From positions 62,001 to 126,000 of the forward strand of contig BMTH01000017.1 in assembly GCA_014649575.1 (NCBI GenBank): a stretch of DNA of 64,000 bases, read 5' to 3'. A program made the position numbers and the translations under genes. The notes beneath the pieces were generated by a model, which was given only the letters and a program-made list of their open reading frames with translations, searched no databases and had not been told where the DNA came from. The stretch is from Streptomyces griseoincarnatus. Its GTDB lineage: Bacteria > Actinomycetota > Actinomycetes > Streptomycetales > Streptomycetaceae. This document shows positions 16,284-24,712 of the stretch, piece by piece (the first letter of the stretch is position 1; each line of letters begins with the position of its first letter).

Positions 16284-16904
16284 TCACTCCCGCAGGGCCA
16301 CCACCGCGTACCGCTCGTCGTCGACCTCCCGCCCCCACAGCGCCGGGTCCCCGGACAGCCGCTCCACGCGCACCCGGGCGGTGAGCGGAGCAAGGAGGGC
16401 GGTGAGCCGGTCCACGGGTATGCCGGCCGGGCTCACCGCCCCCCACACGCCCTCGACCAGCACCAGCCGTCCGCCCGGCCGCAGCAGGTCGCGCCAGCGG
16501 CGCAGCACCCGGCCCGGCTCGGGCAGCGTCCACAGCACGTGCCGGACGAGGACGGCGTCGTACCGCTCGCCGTCGACGGGCGGGCGGGCCGCGTCGCCGG
16601 TGAGGAAGACCGCGTGCCTCCCGGCGAGCTTCTGCCGGGCCAGCTGCACCATGGCCGGGGACCGGTCCACGCCGGTGACCCGGTGGCCCTGCTCGGCGGC
16701 GAGGAGGGAGAGGCTTCCGGTGCCGCAGCCGAGGTCGAGGACGTCGCCGGGCCGGCCGGGCAGCCAGTCCTTCAGCCGCGCGGCCCATGCGGCGCGCACC
16801 TCGGGGTCGCGCAGGCCGTGGTCCGGCTCCTCGTCGAAGGTGGCCGCCCGCGCGTCCCAGTCGACACCGCCGGCGTCCGTCCCTTCACCGTCATCTGTGG
16901 TCAT
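16284..16904 (-). CDS. class I SAM-dependent methyltransferase
   Basis: 206 residues from ATG 16904. Motif I is VLDLGCGTGSLSLLAAEQGH at about 54-73, then VTGVDRSPAMVQLAR, the acidic motif GDAARPP, and RYDAVLVRHVLWTLPEP with RPGGRLVLVEG. This is the small, single-domain methyltransferase fold (methyltransf_11/25 type), acting on a small molecule. Nothing nearby reveals the substrate. The gene is single and faces the DUF402 gene, with 20 bases between stops. Confidence 0.9.
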   Translation of the reverse strand: MTTDDGEGTDAGGVDWDARAATFDEEPDHGLRDPEVRAAWAARLKDWLPGRPGDVLDLGCGTGSLSLLAAEQGHRVTGVDRSPAMVQLARQKLAGRHAVFLTGDAARPPVDGERYDAVLVRHVLWTLPEPGRVLRRWRDLLRPGGRLVLVEGVWGAVSPAGIPVDRLTALLAPLTARVRVERLSGDPALWGREVDDERYAVVALRE

Positions 16905-17042
16905 GGGCTCAGGGTGACACCGGCCACTGACAGTCGATTCGTGATCGGGGCCACAGACACAACGGGACGGATGAGGAACTCTCCCCCGAAAGGTTCACCG
17001 CCGTGGGAACGGGTGACCCGGTGGGCCTTCGAGGAGGCAGCC

Positions 17043-17177
17043 ATGCGCCGCGTCACCGTGCGGAAGCCCTCGAGGAGGACGGACGCCCGCCGGGTCCGTG
17101 AGGAGGCCGACGAGCGTCCCGCGGAGCGCCCCGAGGTCCGCAAGGACGTCGCCCGCACCTGGTGGCCCGACGGCTGA
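17043..17177 (+). CDS. small basic protein, 44 residues
   Basis: ATG 17043 has a near-perfect ribosome site (GAGGAGG, 5 bases upstream), and the frame runs to TGA 17175-17177. The protein is rich in Arg and Glu (MRRVTVRKPSRRTDARRVRE) and ends VARTWWPDG. No domain is known and there is no signal peptide or membrane helix. The strong translation signal and distinct WW ending make it likely to be real even though it is short. It sits alone between two leftward genes. Confidence 0.6.
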   Translation: MRRVTVRKPSRRTDARRVREEADERPAERPEVRKDVARTWWPDG

Positions 17178-17191
17178 ACGCCCCCCGGGGT

Positions 17192-17662
17192 TCAGCTCAG
17201 CCGCCTGCGGTAGTGGATCCGGTCGTACGGGCCGGTCACCCGCCGCTCCACGGTCTCGTAGCCGAGCCGCGGGTAGATCTTCTGGTTCTCCCGCATCATG
17301 GCGTTCGTGAACAGCCGGATCTCGGGCAGTCCGAGCGCCCGCGCCCGGGCCTCCGCGAACTCCAGCAGCAGCCGTCCGAGACCGGCGCCCTGCGCGTCGG
17401 GGAGGACGGCGACGGTGTCCAGGTACAGGTGGCCCGCGCGGGGCTCCAGCACGACGAGGCCGGCCACGCGCGCGGTCCCGCCGTCTTCCGGGAGCTCCGC
17501 GACGAACACCCGGCCCGCGGCCACGTCCGCCGCGTGGTCCGCCTCCATGGGCACCGGCACGACTCCGATGCGCGCCACGTAGGGGCGGAAGGCCGCGTCG
17601 ACCACCGCTTCCACGGCCGGTACGTCGGCGGCGACGGCCGGCCTGATCCGTGCGTTCCTCAT
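17192..17662 (-). CDS. GNAT N-acetyltransferase
   Basis: 156 residues from ATG 17662. One GNAT domain: RIRPAVAADVPAVEAVVDAAF at the N terminus, LYLDTVAVLPDAQGAGLGRL as the acetyl-CoA loop, and IRLFTNAMMRENQKIYPRLGY in the last part. The NAMMRENxxxYxxLGY block is typical of small GNATs of the RimI-like type. Substrate unknown. The gene is single, with its stop 14 bases from the small basic protein's stop. Confidence 0.9.
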   Translation of the reverse strand: MRNARIRPAVAADVPAVEAVVDAAFRPYVARIGVVPVPMEADHAADVAAGRVFVAELPEDGGTARVAGLVVLEPRAGHLYLDTVAVLPDAQGAGLGRLLLEFAEARARALGLPEIRLFTNAMMRENQKIYPRLGYETVERRVTGPYDRIHYRRRLS

Positions 17663-17844
17663 GCGGGCACGGTACCTACCTGATCCCAGTCCGAACGCTC
17701 CCTTAAAGCGACCATAAGGATCTCCCCGTACCGCCCTCACCGGGCGATTTCCGGGTTTCCCGGGGCTAGTTTCTGAGCCACCCCCACGGGATCCCCCCGG
17801 GGTTCCCCCATGAGATGCGCTGTTCGCCGAGGAGTTGCTGCCCC

Positions 17845-18900
17845 ATGTCCGCTCGCCGCAAGGCCGCTGTCGCCGCCATGGCTCTCGCCCCGCTCGCCCT
17901 CACCGGACTGGCCGCCACGCCGGCCGCCGCCCACGGTTCGATGGGCGACCCGGTCAGCCGGGTCTTCCAGTGCTTCGGCGAAGGGCCGGAGAGCCCGAAG
18001 TCGGAGGCGTGCAAGGCGGCCGTCGCGGCCGGCGGCACCCAGGCGCTGTACGACTGGAACGGTGTCCGCATCGGTGACGCGGGCGGACGTCACCAGGAGC
18101 TGATTCCGGACGGCAAGCTGTGCAGCGCGGGCAACGAGGCGTTCAAGGGCCTCGACCTGGCGCGCGCCGACTGGCCGGCGACGAGCGTGTCCAGCGGCGA
18201 CCACACCTTCAAGTACCGCGTGACGGCCCCGCACAAGGGCACCTTCACGGTGTACATCACCAAGCCCGGCTACGACCCGGCCCAGCCGCTGGCCTGGGAC
18301 GACCTGGACCTGGCCAACCCGGTGGCGACCTCCACCGACCCGGCCGCGGCCGACGGCTTCTACACCTTCTCCGGCACCCTTCCGGAGCGCTCCGGGCAGC
18401 AGCTGCTGTACGCGGTCTGGCAGCGGTCGGACAGCCCGGAGGCGTTCTACTCCTGCTCGGACGTCACCTTCGGCGGCGCCCAGGCGGGCGGCGGCGCGGC
18501 CGGCGGCGGAACGGCGGACAAGGGCGGCGAGGCGGGCAAGGGCGGCCAGGCGGAGAAGGGCGAGGACGCCGCGAGTGGCGACGCCCCGGAGGAGGCGCCC
18601 GCCCCGGCGCCGTCCGCCTCCGCCCCGTCCCAGGAGCAGATCGAGGCCGGCGCCGGGAAGTCGACGGTCGAGAACCACGGGCACGGTGACGACGACCCCG
18701 CCACCACGGCCGACCCGGTCGCCGCGGACACCGGGAACCAGCTGAAGGCGGCCGGCGGCGGGCAGGACCTGGCGGAGACCGGCGGCGACGCGAACACGCC
18801 GTACCTGATGATCGGCGGCGCCGCGGCGCTGGCGCTCGGCTCGGCGGCGCTGTTCGCCTCCGCTCGGCGGCGCACGGCGGCCGGACGCCACGGGCGCTGA
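17845..18900 (+). CDS. AA10 lytic polysaccharide monooxygenase with sortase-type C terminus
   Basis: 351 residues from ATG 17845. The signal peptide ends PAAA and the mature protein starts with His30, which with His130 (TAPHKGTFTVYITKPGYD) forms the copper histidine brace of AA10 enzymes. The catalytic domain covers about 30-205. A Gly/Glu/Ala/Pro-rich linker follows, then LAETG at 309-313, a hydrophobic helix and an Arg-rich tail, which is the class E sortase signal. I infer cell-wall anchoring. AA10 enzymes cleave chitin or cellulose by oxidation; the substrate here cannot be told. Upstream ribosome site GGAG is about 11 bases away. Convergent with a lipase gene across a strong hairpin. Confidence 0.92.
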   Translation: MSARRKAAVAAMALAPLALTGLAATPAAAHGSMGDPVSRVFQCFGEGPESPKSEACKAAVAAGGTQALYDWNGVRIGDAGGRHQELIPDGKLCSAGNEAFKGLDLARADWPATSVSSGDHTFKYRVTAPHKGTFTVYITKPGYDPAQPLAWDDLDLANPVATSTDPAAADGFYTFSGTLPERSGQQLLYAVWQRSDSPEAFYSCSDVTFGGAQAGGGAAGGGTADKGGEAGKGGQAEKGEDAASGDAPEEAPAPAPSASAPSQEQIEAGAGKSTVENHGHGDDDPATTADPVAADTGNQLKAAGGGQDLAETGGDANTPYLMIGGAAALALGSAALFASARRRTAAGRHGR

Positions 18901-18907
18901 CCCGGCG

Positions 18908-18948
18908 GCGGGTCCCTGTCCGGCGGCTCAGGCCGGACAGGGACCCGC
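18908..18948. terminator. bidirectional terminator
   Basis: A perfect 17-bp stem (18908-18924 with 18932-18948; arm GCGGGTCCCTGTCCGGC) and a 7-base loop. It lies between the stops of the LPMO gene (+, 18900) and the lipase gene (-, 18975). Confidence 0.85.
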
Positions 18949-18974
18949 TGCTTCCCACCTCGGGCTGACACGTG

Positions 18975-19838
18975 TCAGCTGAACACGGAGGCGCAGGTGG
19001 TGCGTTTCGCGCGGGCGGGGTCGAGGGCGTTCGCCACCTCGTGGAAGGCGATCCGGTCGAGCAGCCCGATGGCCAGGTGCTCGGAGAGGTCGACCGCGCA
19101 GAGGTCCTGGAGGACCACGTTGCGGACGTTCGGCCCGGTCAGGAAGGCGCTGCGGTACGGGGTGACGACCTGGTCGTACTTGGTGGCGATGACGGTGTAG
19201 CGGACGCCGGGGACGGTGTCGCCGCCCGCGTTGAGCTTGGTGAGGAAGGCGGAGCCGGCGATCTGGTCGGCGAGGGCGGGGGTGGCCGTGCCGAGGAGGT
19301 CCTCGGCGCCGGGGAAGTAGGGCAGCAGCGCGGTGAGACCGCTGAGCGTCGTGCCGTGGTTGCTGGGGGCGATGCCGATGAGGGCGTTCACCTCGGCGGC
19401 GCCGCCGAGGAACTTGAGGTAGTAGCGGGGCATCATGCCGCCCTGGGAGTGGCCGACGACGTCGACCTTCGCGGCGCCGGTCGCGGCGCGCACCCGGTCG
19501 ACGTAGGCGTCGAGCTGCTCGGCGGACTTCTCGACGAGGCCGAGGCCGTGGAAGAAGGGGACGCCGGGGAGCTGGCCGTAGTCGAGGGAGAAGACGCAGT
19601 AGCCGCGGTTCTTCAAGTAGGGCGCGAGGCCCAGCCAGTTGTCGACGGAGTTGCCGAAGGTGCCGTGGACCAGGACGACGGGGCGGGGGTGGGCGGCGGA
19701 GGGCTTGCAGGTGAAGTCGTTCCAGCCGGAGCTGGGTGCGGCGGCGGCCTGCGCGCCCGACGCGGCGGGGGCGGTGACGGCGACCGCGGCCAGCAGGAAC
19801 GCGGCCAGCGGTCTGATCACCCGCTTCCAGGGCAGCAT
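18975..19838 (-). CDS. secreted alpha/beta-hydrolase triacylglycerol lipase
   Basis: 287 residues from ATG 19838; AAGGAG stands 8 bases upstream. Signal peptide about 1-33. Oxyanion region VVLVHGTFGNSVDNW, nucleophile elbow VVGHSQGGMMPRYY with the catalytic Ser at about 131, acid ATKYDQVVTPY and catalytic His in DLSEHLAIG. This matches the actinobacterial extracellular lipase class (lipase class 2 / EstA-like). It hydrolyses triglycerides or related esters outside the cell. Four Cys in the mature protein suit two disulfides. A good example of a secreted enzyme in a region rich in secreted hydrolases. Confidence 0.93.
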   Translation of the reverse strand: MLPWKRVIRPLAAFLLAAVAVTAPAASGAQAAAAPSSGWNDFTCKPSAAHPRPVVLVHGTFGNSVDNWLGLAPYLKNRGYCVFSLDYGQLPGVPFFHGLGLVEKSAEQLDAYVDRVRAATGAAKVDVVGHSQGGMMPRYYLKFLGGAAEVNALIGIAPSNHGTTLSGLTALLPYFPGAEDLLGTATPALADQIAGSAFLTKLNAGGDTVPGVRYTVIATKYDQVVTPYRSAFLTGPNVRNVVLQDLCAVDLSEHLAIGLLDRIAFHEVANALDPARAKRTTCASVFS

Positions 19839-20041
19839 CGTGTGATCTCCTTGCGGCTCAAGGGGAAGGGTGGGGTCCTACGCCCTGTGATCCGGATCAC
19901 GGGATGCTGTTCACTCATCAAGTTACGGGCGAGTAGGGAAAGCCGGGAAGTTACGGGTCGGTAAAAAATCCCATGACTCCCCCACATCCCCCCGCCGCGA
20001 CCTGATATTGCGTCATCGAACGGGACAAAGCACCGCTGCCC

Positions 20042-21010
20042 TCAGGCCGCCAGCGTCCCCGGCATCAGCGCGTGCGGGCCGAACTTGGCCCGTACGCGGT
20101 CCGCGACCTCCTCGATGCGGCGCACCTTCTCGTCCACCGGGTCGAAGGTGAGCTGGTGGGCGGCCTGTTCGGCGGGGTCGAGGCCCTCCGCGCGCAGCAC
20201 CACCGCGCGTACCCGGGCGCGCTGCAGACCGAGCGCCTCGTACAGGCCGTACGCCGCCCTGGTGAGCGCGGGCGAGTGCGCGGTCGGCTCGGGGAGGGTG
20301 CGGGTGCGGGTGGTCGCCGACCGGTCGGCGTAGCGGACGGTGAGGCTGAGGCCGCGGCAGACCTTGTCCAGCGCGCGCAGCCGGGCGCCCAGCTCCTCGG
20401 CGGCCGAGAGCAGGGCGCGCCGGTGCCGGCCGGGGTCCAGCTCGTCGCGGGTGAAGGGACGCTCGGCGGCCAGGGAGCGCGAGACGGCGTTGGGGACGAC
20501 CCGGCCCCGGTCGACGCCGCCCGCCTTCTCGTGCAGCTCGCGTCCGGCGCGGGCGCCCACCAGCCGCTGGAGCGTGGACAGCGGGGCGGCGGCGACCCGG
20601 CCGAGGGTGTCCAGGCCGTACTCGCACAGGGTGCGGGCGGTTTTGGCGCCCACGCCGGGCAGCGCGACGACGGGCTGTCCGGCGAGGAACTCCCGCACCT
20701 CGTCCTCGGCCACCGCGCGGGTCCGGCCCGGCCTGGCCTCCCGCAGCGCCATGCGGGCCGTCATCGGTCCGGGTCCCGCGCCGATCACGCAGTCGACGCC
20801 GTGCAGGGCGAGGGCGCGCACCCGGATCACCGAGGCCAGTTCCAGCGCGGTGCGCCCGAAGTACCGTTCGGCGCCGCGCAGATCGGCCAGCGCCCCGTCC
20901 GGTGGCAGGGCCTGCACGACGGGGGTGAACTCCTCCAGCAGGCCGAGCAGCCCCGGCAGGGCCGCCTCGTACATCGGCGGCAGCTGGAAACGTACGCAGA
21001 GAATGGTCAT
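20042..21010 (-). CDS. ImuB-like Y-family DNA polymerase subunit, catalytic residues lost
   Basis: 322 residues from ATG 21010, which overlaps the dnaE2 stop (ATGA). It aligns with the Y-family: DCVIGAGPGPMTARMA in the palm, VVALPGVGAKTARTLCEYG as the helix-hairpin-helix thumb, then a little-finger domain. The first catalytic strand reads TILCVRFQ where active enzymes have an Asp, and the later SxDE motif is replaced by GALADLRGAERYFG. That loss is the ImuB pattern: a non-polymerising adapter for the DnaE2 mutasome. It is short for ImuB (often about 500 residues) and I saw no obvious clamp-binding tail. No imuA gene is adjacent. It is often annotated as DNA polymerase IV. Confidence 0.85.
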   Translation of the reverse strand: MTILCVRFQLPPMYEAALPGLLGLLEEFTPVVQALPPDGALADLRGAERYFGRTALELASVIRVRALALHGVDCVIGAGPGPMTARMALREARPGRTRAVAEDEVREFLAGQPVVALPGVGAKTARTLCEYGLDTLGRVAAAPLSTLQRLVGARAGRELHEKAGGVDRGRVVPNAVSRSLAAERPFTRDELDPGRHRRALLSAAEELGARLRALDKVCRGLSLTVRYADRSATTRTRTLPEPTAHSPALTRAAYGLYEALGLQRARVRAVVLRAEGLDPAEQAAHQLTFDPVDEKVRRIEEVADRVRAKFGPHALMPGTLAA

Positions 21011-24000
21011 CCCGCACTCCCCGGACTCTGGTGCCACAACTTCCTTCCCACCGCGGGCCCTTCGCCCGCGGGGCGCAGATCGGCCCAGGGGTGCATCTCG
21101 TACCCCGTGGGCATGCGGATCGTCCGTTCCTCCATCGGATCCCGGGCGGCCGAGCCGGCCGGCGCGGGCAGCCCGTCCGAACCGGCCAGCCGCCTGCGGG
21201 CCGGCGCGTCGCCGTCGTCGGCGGCCCCGGAGCCGTTGCCGGCCGGCGCGGCGAGCCGCGCGGCGACCCCTTCCAGCCCCTCCTCCCGGCGGATCTCCAG
21301 CAGGTCGGCGAGGTTCCACGCGGCGGAGCCGACCACGCTGAAGCTGCGCGGGCCGCGCCGCTGCACCACCCCGCGCACCAGCAGCAGCCAGGAGTGGAAG
21401 ACGGTGTGGGCGCAGGTGTCGTGCGAGTCGTCGAAGAACGCGAGGTCGACCAGGCCCGTGCCGTCGTCCAGGGTGGAGAAGATGACCCGCCGCCCGGAGC
21501 GGATGGGCGGGGTCTGGGTGGCCGCCTTGGCGCCCGCGACCAGCACCGTCTCTCCGTGCCGCACCTCGCGCAGCCGCCGCGCGGAGACCACGCCCAGCTC
21601 CTTGAGGAAGGTGCCGTGGTCGTCCATCAGATGGCGGGAGGCGTCCATGGACAGCACGCCGAGTTCGGCGCTGAGCTTCTCCGGTTCGGTGAGGTCGGGC
21701 AGCCCGGCGGAGGCGGTCCGCCGGCCCCCGGACAGCGGGAGCTGGTCACCTCGCCCGCCGCGGGCGCCGCGGTGCAGTTCGGTCAGGTGCAGCTGGAGGT
21801 CACGGCGGTTGGCGCCGAACGCGTCGAGCGCGCCGACCTGGGCGAGCCGCCCGGCGAGCGGACGGCTGGGCCGGGCCCGCTCCCAGAAGTCGAGCAGCGA
21901 GGCGTACGGCTGGCCCTCGGCGATCCGCTCCGCCTCGGCCTCGCTGATGCCGTGCACGTCGGACAGCGCCAGGCGCAGGCCCCATACCGGCTTCCCGCCC
22001 TTCGGCGCCCCCTTCACATCCCCCGAATCAGACACCAGTTCGATCCTGTGTGCGACCCCCGACTTGTTCACGTCCAACGGCAGCACCGGCACCCCTCGCC
22101 GCCGGGCGTCCGCCAGCAGCAGCCGCTTCGGGTACATGCCGGGGTCGTGGGTGAGCAGCCCGGCGTAGAAGGCGGCCGGGTGGTGCGCTTTCAGCCACGC
22201 CGACTGGTACGTCGGCACGGCGAAGGCGACCGCGTGCGCCTTGCAGAAGCCGTAGGAGCCGAAGGCCTCCACGATCTCCCAGGTCCGCTGAATCGTTTCC
22301 GCGTCGTAGCCCCGGGCCGCCGCGTGCTGGGCGAACCACACCTTGATCCGCCCCTGCGACTCAGGGTCGGACAGCCCGCGCCGCACCCGGTCCGCCTCGC
22401 CGCGCCCGCAACCGGTCAGCACCGAGACGATGTCGATCACCTGCTCGTGGAAGACCACGACGCCGTACGTCCCCTTCAGCGCCTCCTCCAGGTCCGGGTG
22501 CGGGTAGCGCACCGGCGTCCGCCCGTGCCGGGCCTCGATGAACGGCCTCACCATGTCGGCGGCGACCGGTCCCGGCCGGAACAGCGAGATGTCCACGACC
22601 AGGTCGTGGAAGGTCGACGGCTGGAGCCGCCCCACCAGGTCCCGCTGGCCGGGTGACTCGATCTGGAAGCAGCCGAGCGTCTCGGTCGACCGGATCAGCC
22701 CGTACGTCGCCGGATCACCGTCCGGGACCGCGTCCAGGTCGATCCGCTCCCCCGTCGCCCGCTCCACCTCGCCGACCGCGTGCGCCATCGCCGACTGCAT
22801 CCGCACGCCCAGCACGTCCAGCTTGAGCAGCCCCAGGTCCTCCACGTCGTCCTTGTCGAACTGCGCCATCGGGAAACCCTCGCCGCTGGTCGGCATGACC
22901 GGCGTCCGGTTCAGCAGGGAGGCGTCGGACAGCAGCACCCCGCAGGGGTGCATGGCGACCCCGCGCGGCAGCGCGTCGAGGGCCTCGACCAGCTCCCACA
23001 GCCTGCCGTACTTCTCCTTCTCCCCCGCCAGCTGCCGCAGTTCGGGCAGCTCCTCAAGCGCCGCGCTGGCGTCGCGGGCACGGATGTGCGGGAAGGACTT
23101 GGCGACCCGGTCGATCTCGGCCGGGTCCATGGACAGCGCGGCGCCGACGTCCCGGACGGCGTGGCGTACCCGGTAGGTCTCCGGCATGGCGACCGTGGCG
23201 ACCCGCTCGGCGCCGAACCGGCCGATGATCGCGCGGTAGACCTCGAGCCGCCGCGCGGACTCCACGTCGATGTCGATGTCCGGCAGCACCACCCGCTCCT
23301 TGGACAGGAAGCGCTCCATCAGCAGCCCGTGCTCGACCGGGTCGGCGTGCGCGATGCCCAGCAGGTGGTTGACCAGGGAGCCGGCGCCGGATCCCCGCGC
23401 GGCGACCCGGATGCCCATGTCCCGCACGTCGTCGACCACCTGGGCGACGGTGAGGAAGTAGGAGGCGAAGCCGTGGTGGGCGATGATGTCCAGCTCGTGG
23501 TGCATCCGCTCCCAGTACTCCCGGCGGCGGTCGTAGCCGCGCAGCACCATGCCCGCCGTCGCGCGGGAGGCCAGCGCCCGCTGGGCGGTGCGGCGGCCGG
23601 CGCCGACGAGGTGCGGCTCGGGGAAGTGGACGCTGCCCATGCCGAGGTCGTCCTCGGGGTCGACCAGGCACTCGGCGGCCGTGGTCTGCGTCTGGTCGAG
23701 CAGCCGCAGGGCGGTGTCGCGGCGGAAGCCGGCGGCCTCCACGATCCGCTCGGCCGTCTCCAGCATGGCGCCCTGGTCCTTCAGCCAGGCCTCGCCGGAG
23801 TCCAGCCCTTTGGCCGGGTCGACCGGGACCAGTCGGCGGGCCGCGTCCAGCACGTCGGCGACCGGGCCGAGGCCGGGGTCGGCGTACCGGACGGCGTTGC
23901 TGAGCACGGGCCGCACGCGCTGCTCGGCGGCGAAGCCCAGGGTGCGGGCGGCCAGCCGCAGCGAGCCGGGTCCGGTGCCGGTGCGGCCGTGCCAGACGGC

Positions 24001-24558
24001 CTCCAGGCGCAGCGCGTCGCCGTACACCTCGCGCCAGGGGGCGAGCAGCCGGGCGGCGCGGTCGGGGCGTCCCGCGGCGAGGGCGCGGCCGACGTCGGAG
24101 TCGGGGCCGAGCAGGACGGTCAGCCCGCCGGCGTGGTTGTCCTCCCAGTCCAGCCGGGGCAGGCCGTCGGCGGTGTGGGCGGCGGAGACCAGCCGGCACA
24201 GGTCGGCCCAGCCGCGGGCGCCGTCCCGGGCGAGGAAGGTCACGCGCGGTGTCGACTCGTCGATGAAGGCACCGCCGCGCACCGGGGTGCGGAGGCGGTC
24301 CCGCCGTACGGAGCTGTCGCCGGGGGCGGGGGCGGCGGCCGGGGGCGTCACCGCCAGCTCCGCGCCGAACAGCGGGCGGACGCCGGCCTTGGCGCAGGCC
24401 TTGGCGAAGCGTACGGACCCGGCGAGGGTGTCGCGGTCGGTGAGGGCGAGGGCGTCCATGCCGCGCTCGGAGGCGCGCTCGGCCAGCCGTTCCGGGTGGG
24501 AGGCGCCGTAGCGCAGGGAGAACCCGGAGACGGTGTGCAGATGCGTGAAACCCGGCAC
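21007..24558 (-). CDS. dnaE2: error-prone DNA polymerase III alpha subunit DnaE2
   Basis: 1183 residues from GTG 24558, preceded by GGGAGGT; GTG codons at 24564 and 24573 are less well placed. The PHP domain starts FTHLHTVSGFSLRYGAS and ALTDRDTLAGSVRF. The palm has LPDIDIDV with catalytic Asp near 425-430 and RGSGAGSLVNHLLGI. The fingers carry VVVFHEQVIDIVSVLTG and GSYGFCKAHAVAFAVPTYQSAWLKAH. A C-terminal OB domain follows. A QLPLSG motif near 935 sits where replicative DnaE proteins hold their clamp-binding motif. DnaE2 copies damaged DNA with mutation as part of the SOS response. A LexA-type box lies upstream, and the ImuB-like gene follows with 4-base overlap. Confidence 0.96.
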   Translation of the reverse strand: MPGFTHLHTVSGFSLRYGASHPERLAERASERGMDALALTDRDTLAGSVRFAKACAKAGVRPLFGAELAVTPPAAAPAPGDSSVRRDRLRTPVRGGAFIDESTPRVTFLARDGARGWADLCRLVSAAHTADGLPRLDWEDNHAGGLTVLLGPDSDVGRALAAGRPDRAARLLAPWREVYGDALRLEAVWHGRTGTGPGSLRLAARTLGFAAEQRVRPVLSNAVRYADPGLGPVADVLDAARRLVPVDPAKGLDSGEAWLKDQGAMLETAERIVEAAGFRRDTALRLLDQTQTTAAECLVDPEDDLGMGSVHFPEPHLVGAGRRTAQRALASRATAGMVLRGYDRRREYWERMHHELDIIAHHGFASYFLTVAQVVDDVRDMGIRVAARGSGAGSLVNHLLGIAHADPVEHGLLMERFLSKERVVLPDIDIDVESARRLEVYRAIIGRFGAERVATVAMPETYRVRHAVRDVGAALSMDPAEIDRVAKSFPHIRARDASAALEELPELRQLAGEKEKYGRLWELVEALDALPRGVAMHPCGVLLSDASLLNRTPVMPTSGEGFPMAQFDKDDVEDLGLLKLDVLGVRMQSAMAHAVGEVERATGERIDLDAVPDGDPATYGLIRSTETLGCFQIESPGQRDLVGRLQPSTFHDLVVDISLFRPGPVAADMVRPFIEARHGRTPVRYPHPDLEEALKGTYGVVVFHEQVIDIVSVLTGCGRGEADRVRRGLSDPESQGRIKVWFAQHAAARGYDAETIQRTWEIVEAFGSYGFCKAHAVAFAVPTYQSAWLKAHHPAAFYAGLLTHDPGMYPKRLLLADARRRGVPVLPLDVNKSGVAHRIELVSDSGDVKGAPKGGKPVWGLRLALSDVHGISEAEAERIAEGQPYASLLDFWERARPSRPLAGRLAQVGALDAFGANRRDLQLHLTELHRGARGGRGDQLPLSGGRRTASAGLPDLTEPEKLSAELGVLSMDASRHLMDDHGTFLKELGVVSARRLREVRHGETVLVAGAKAATQTPPIRSGRRVIFSTLDDGTGLVDLAFFDDSHDTCAHTVFHSWLLLVRGVVQRRGPRSFSVVGSAAWNLADLLEIRREEGLEGVAARLAAPAGNGSGAADDGDAPARRRLAGSDGLPAPAGSAARDPMEERTIRMPTGYEMHPWADLRPAGEGPAVGRKLWHQSPGSAG

Positions 24559-24593
24559 ACGCACCTCCCGCACTCGTGAGTCCCGACCGTCTA

Positions 24594-24608
24594 TCGAACA
24601 ACTGTTCC
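24594..24608 (-). promoter_or_regulatory. LexA (SOS) box upstream of dnaE2
   Basis: TCGAACAACTGTTCC matches the actinobacterial SOS box pattern CGAAC-N4-GTTC(G/C), with GAAC at 24596-24599 and GTTC at 24604-24607. It lies 36 bases before the dnaE2 start at 24558. Repression by LexA and induction by DNA damage are inferred from this match and from the known SOS control of dnaE2. Confidence 0.8.
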
Positions 24609-24712
24609 CAGTCACCTCACCCCCACCATAGACCAATTTTCGAATGAGTGTGCGACATCCGTTCGGCCCTGTCCCACCTGCGCAAACGCCCGCTCCCCCG
24701 GACCGTGGGGAC

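Noticed and set aside
16264..16285. A weak GACCCC/GGGGTC hairpin between the DUF402 and methyltransferase stops
   Set aside because: Only 6 bp, overlapping the methyltransferase stop codon; too weak to call a terminator.
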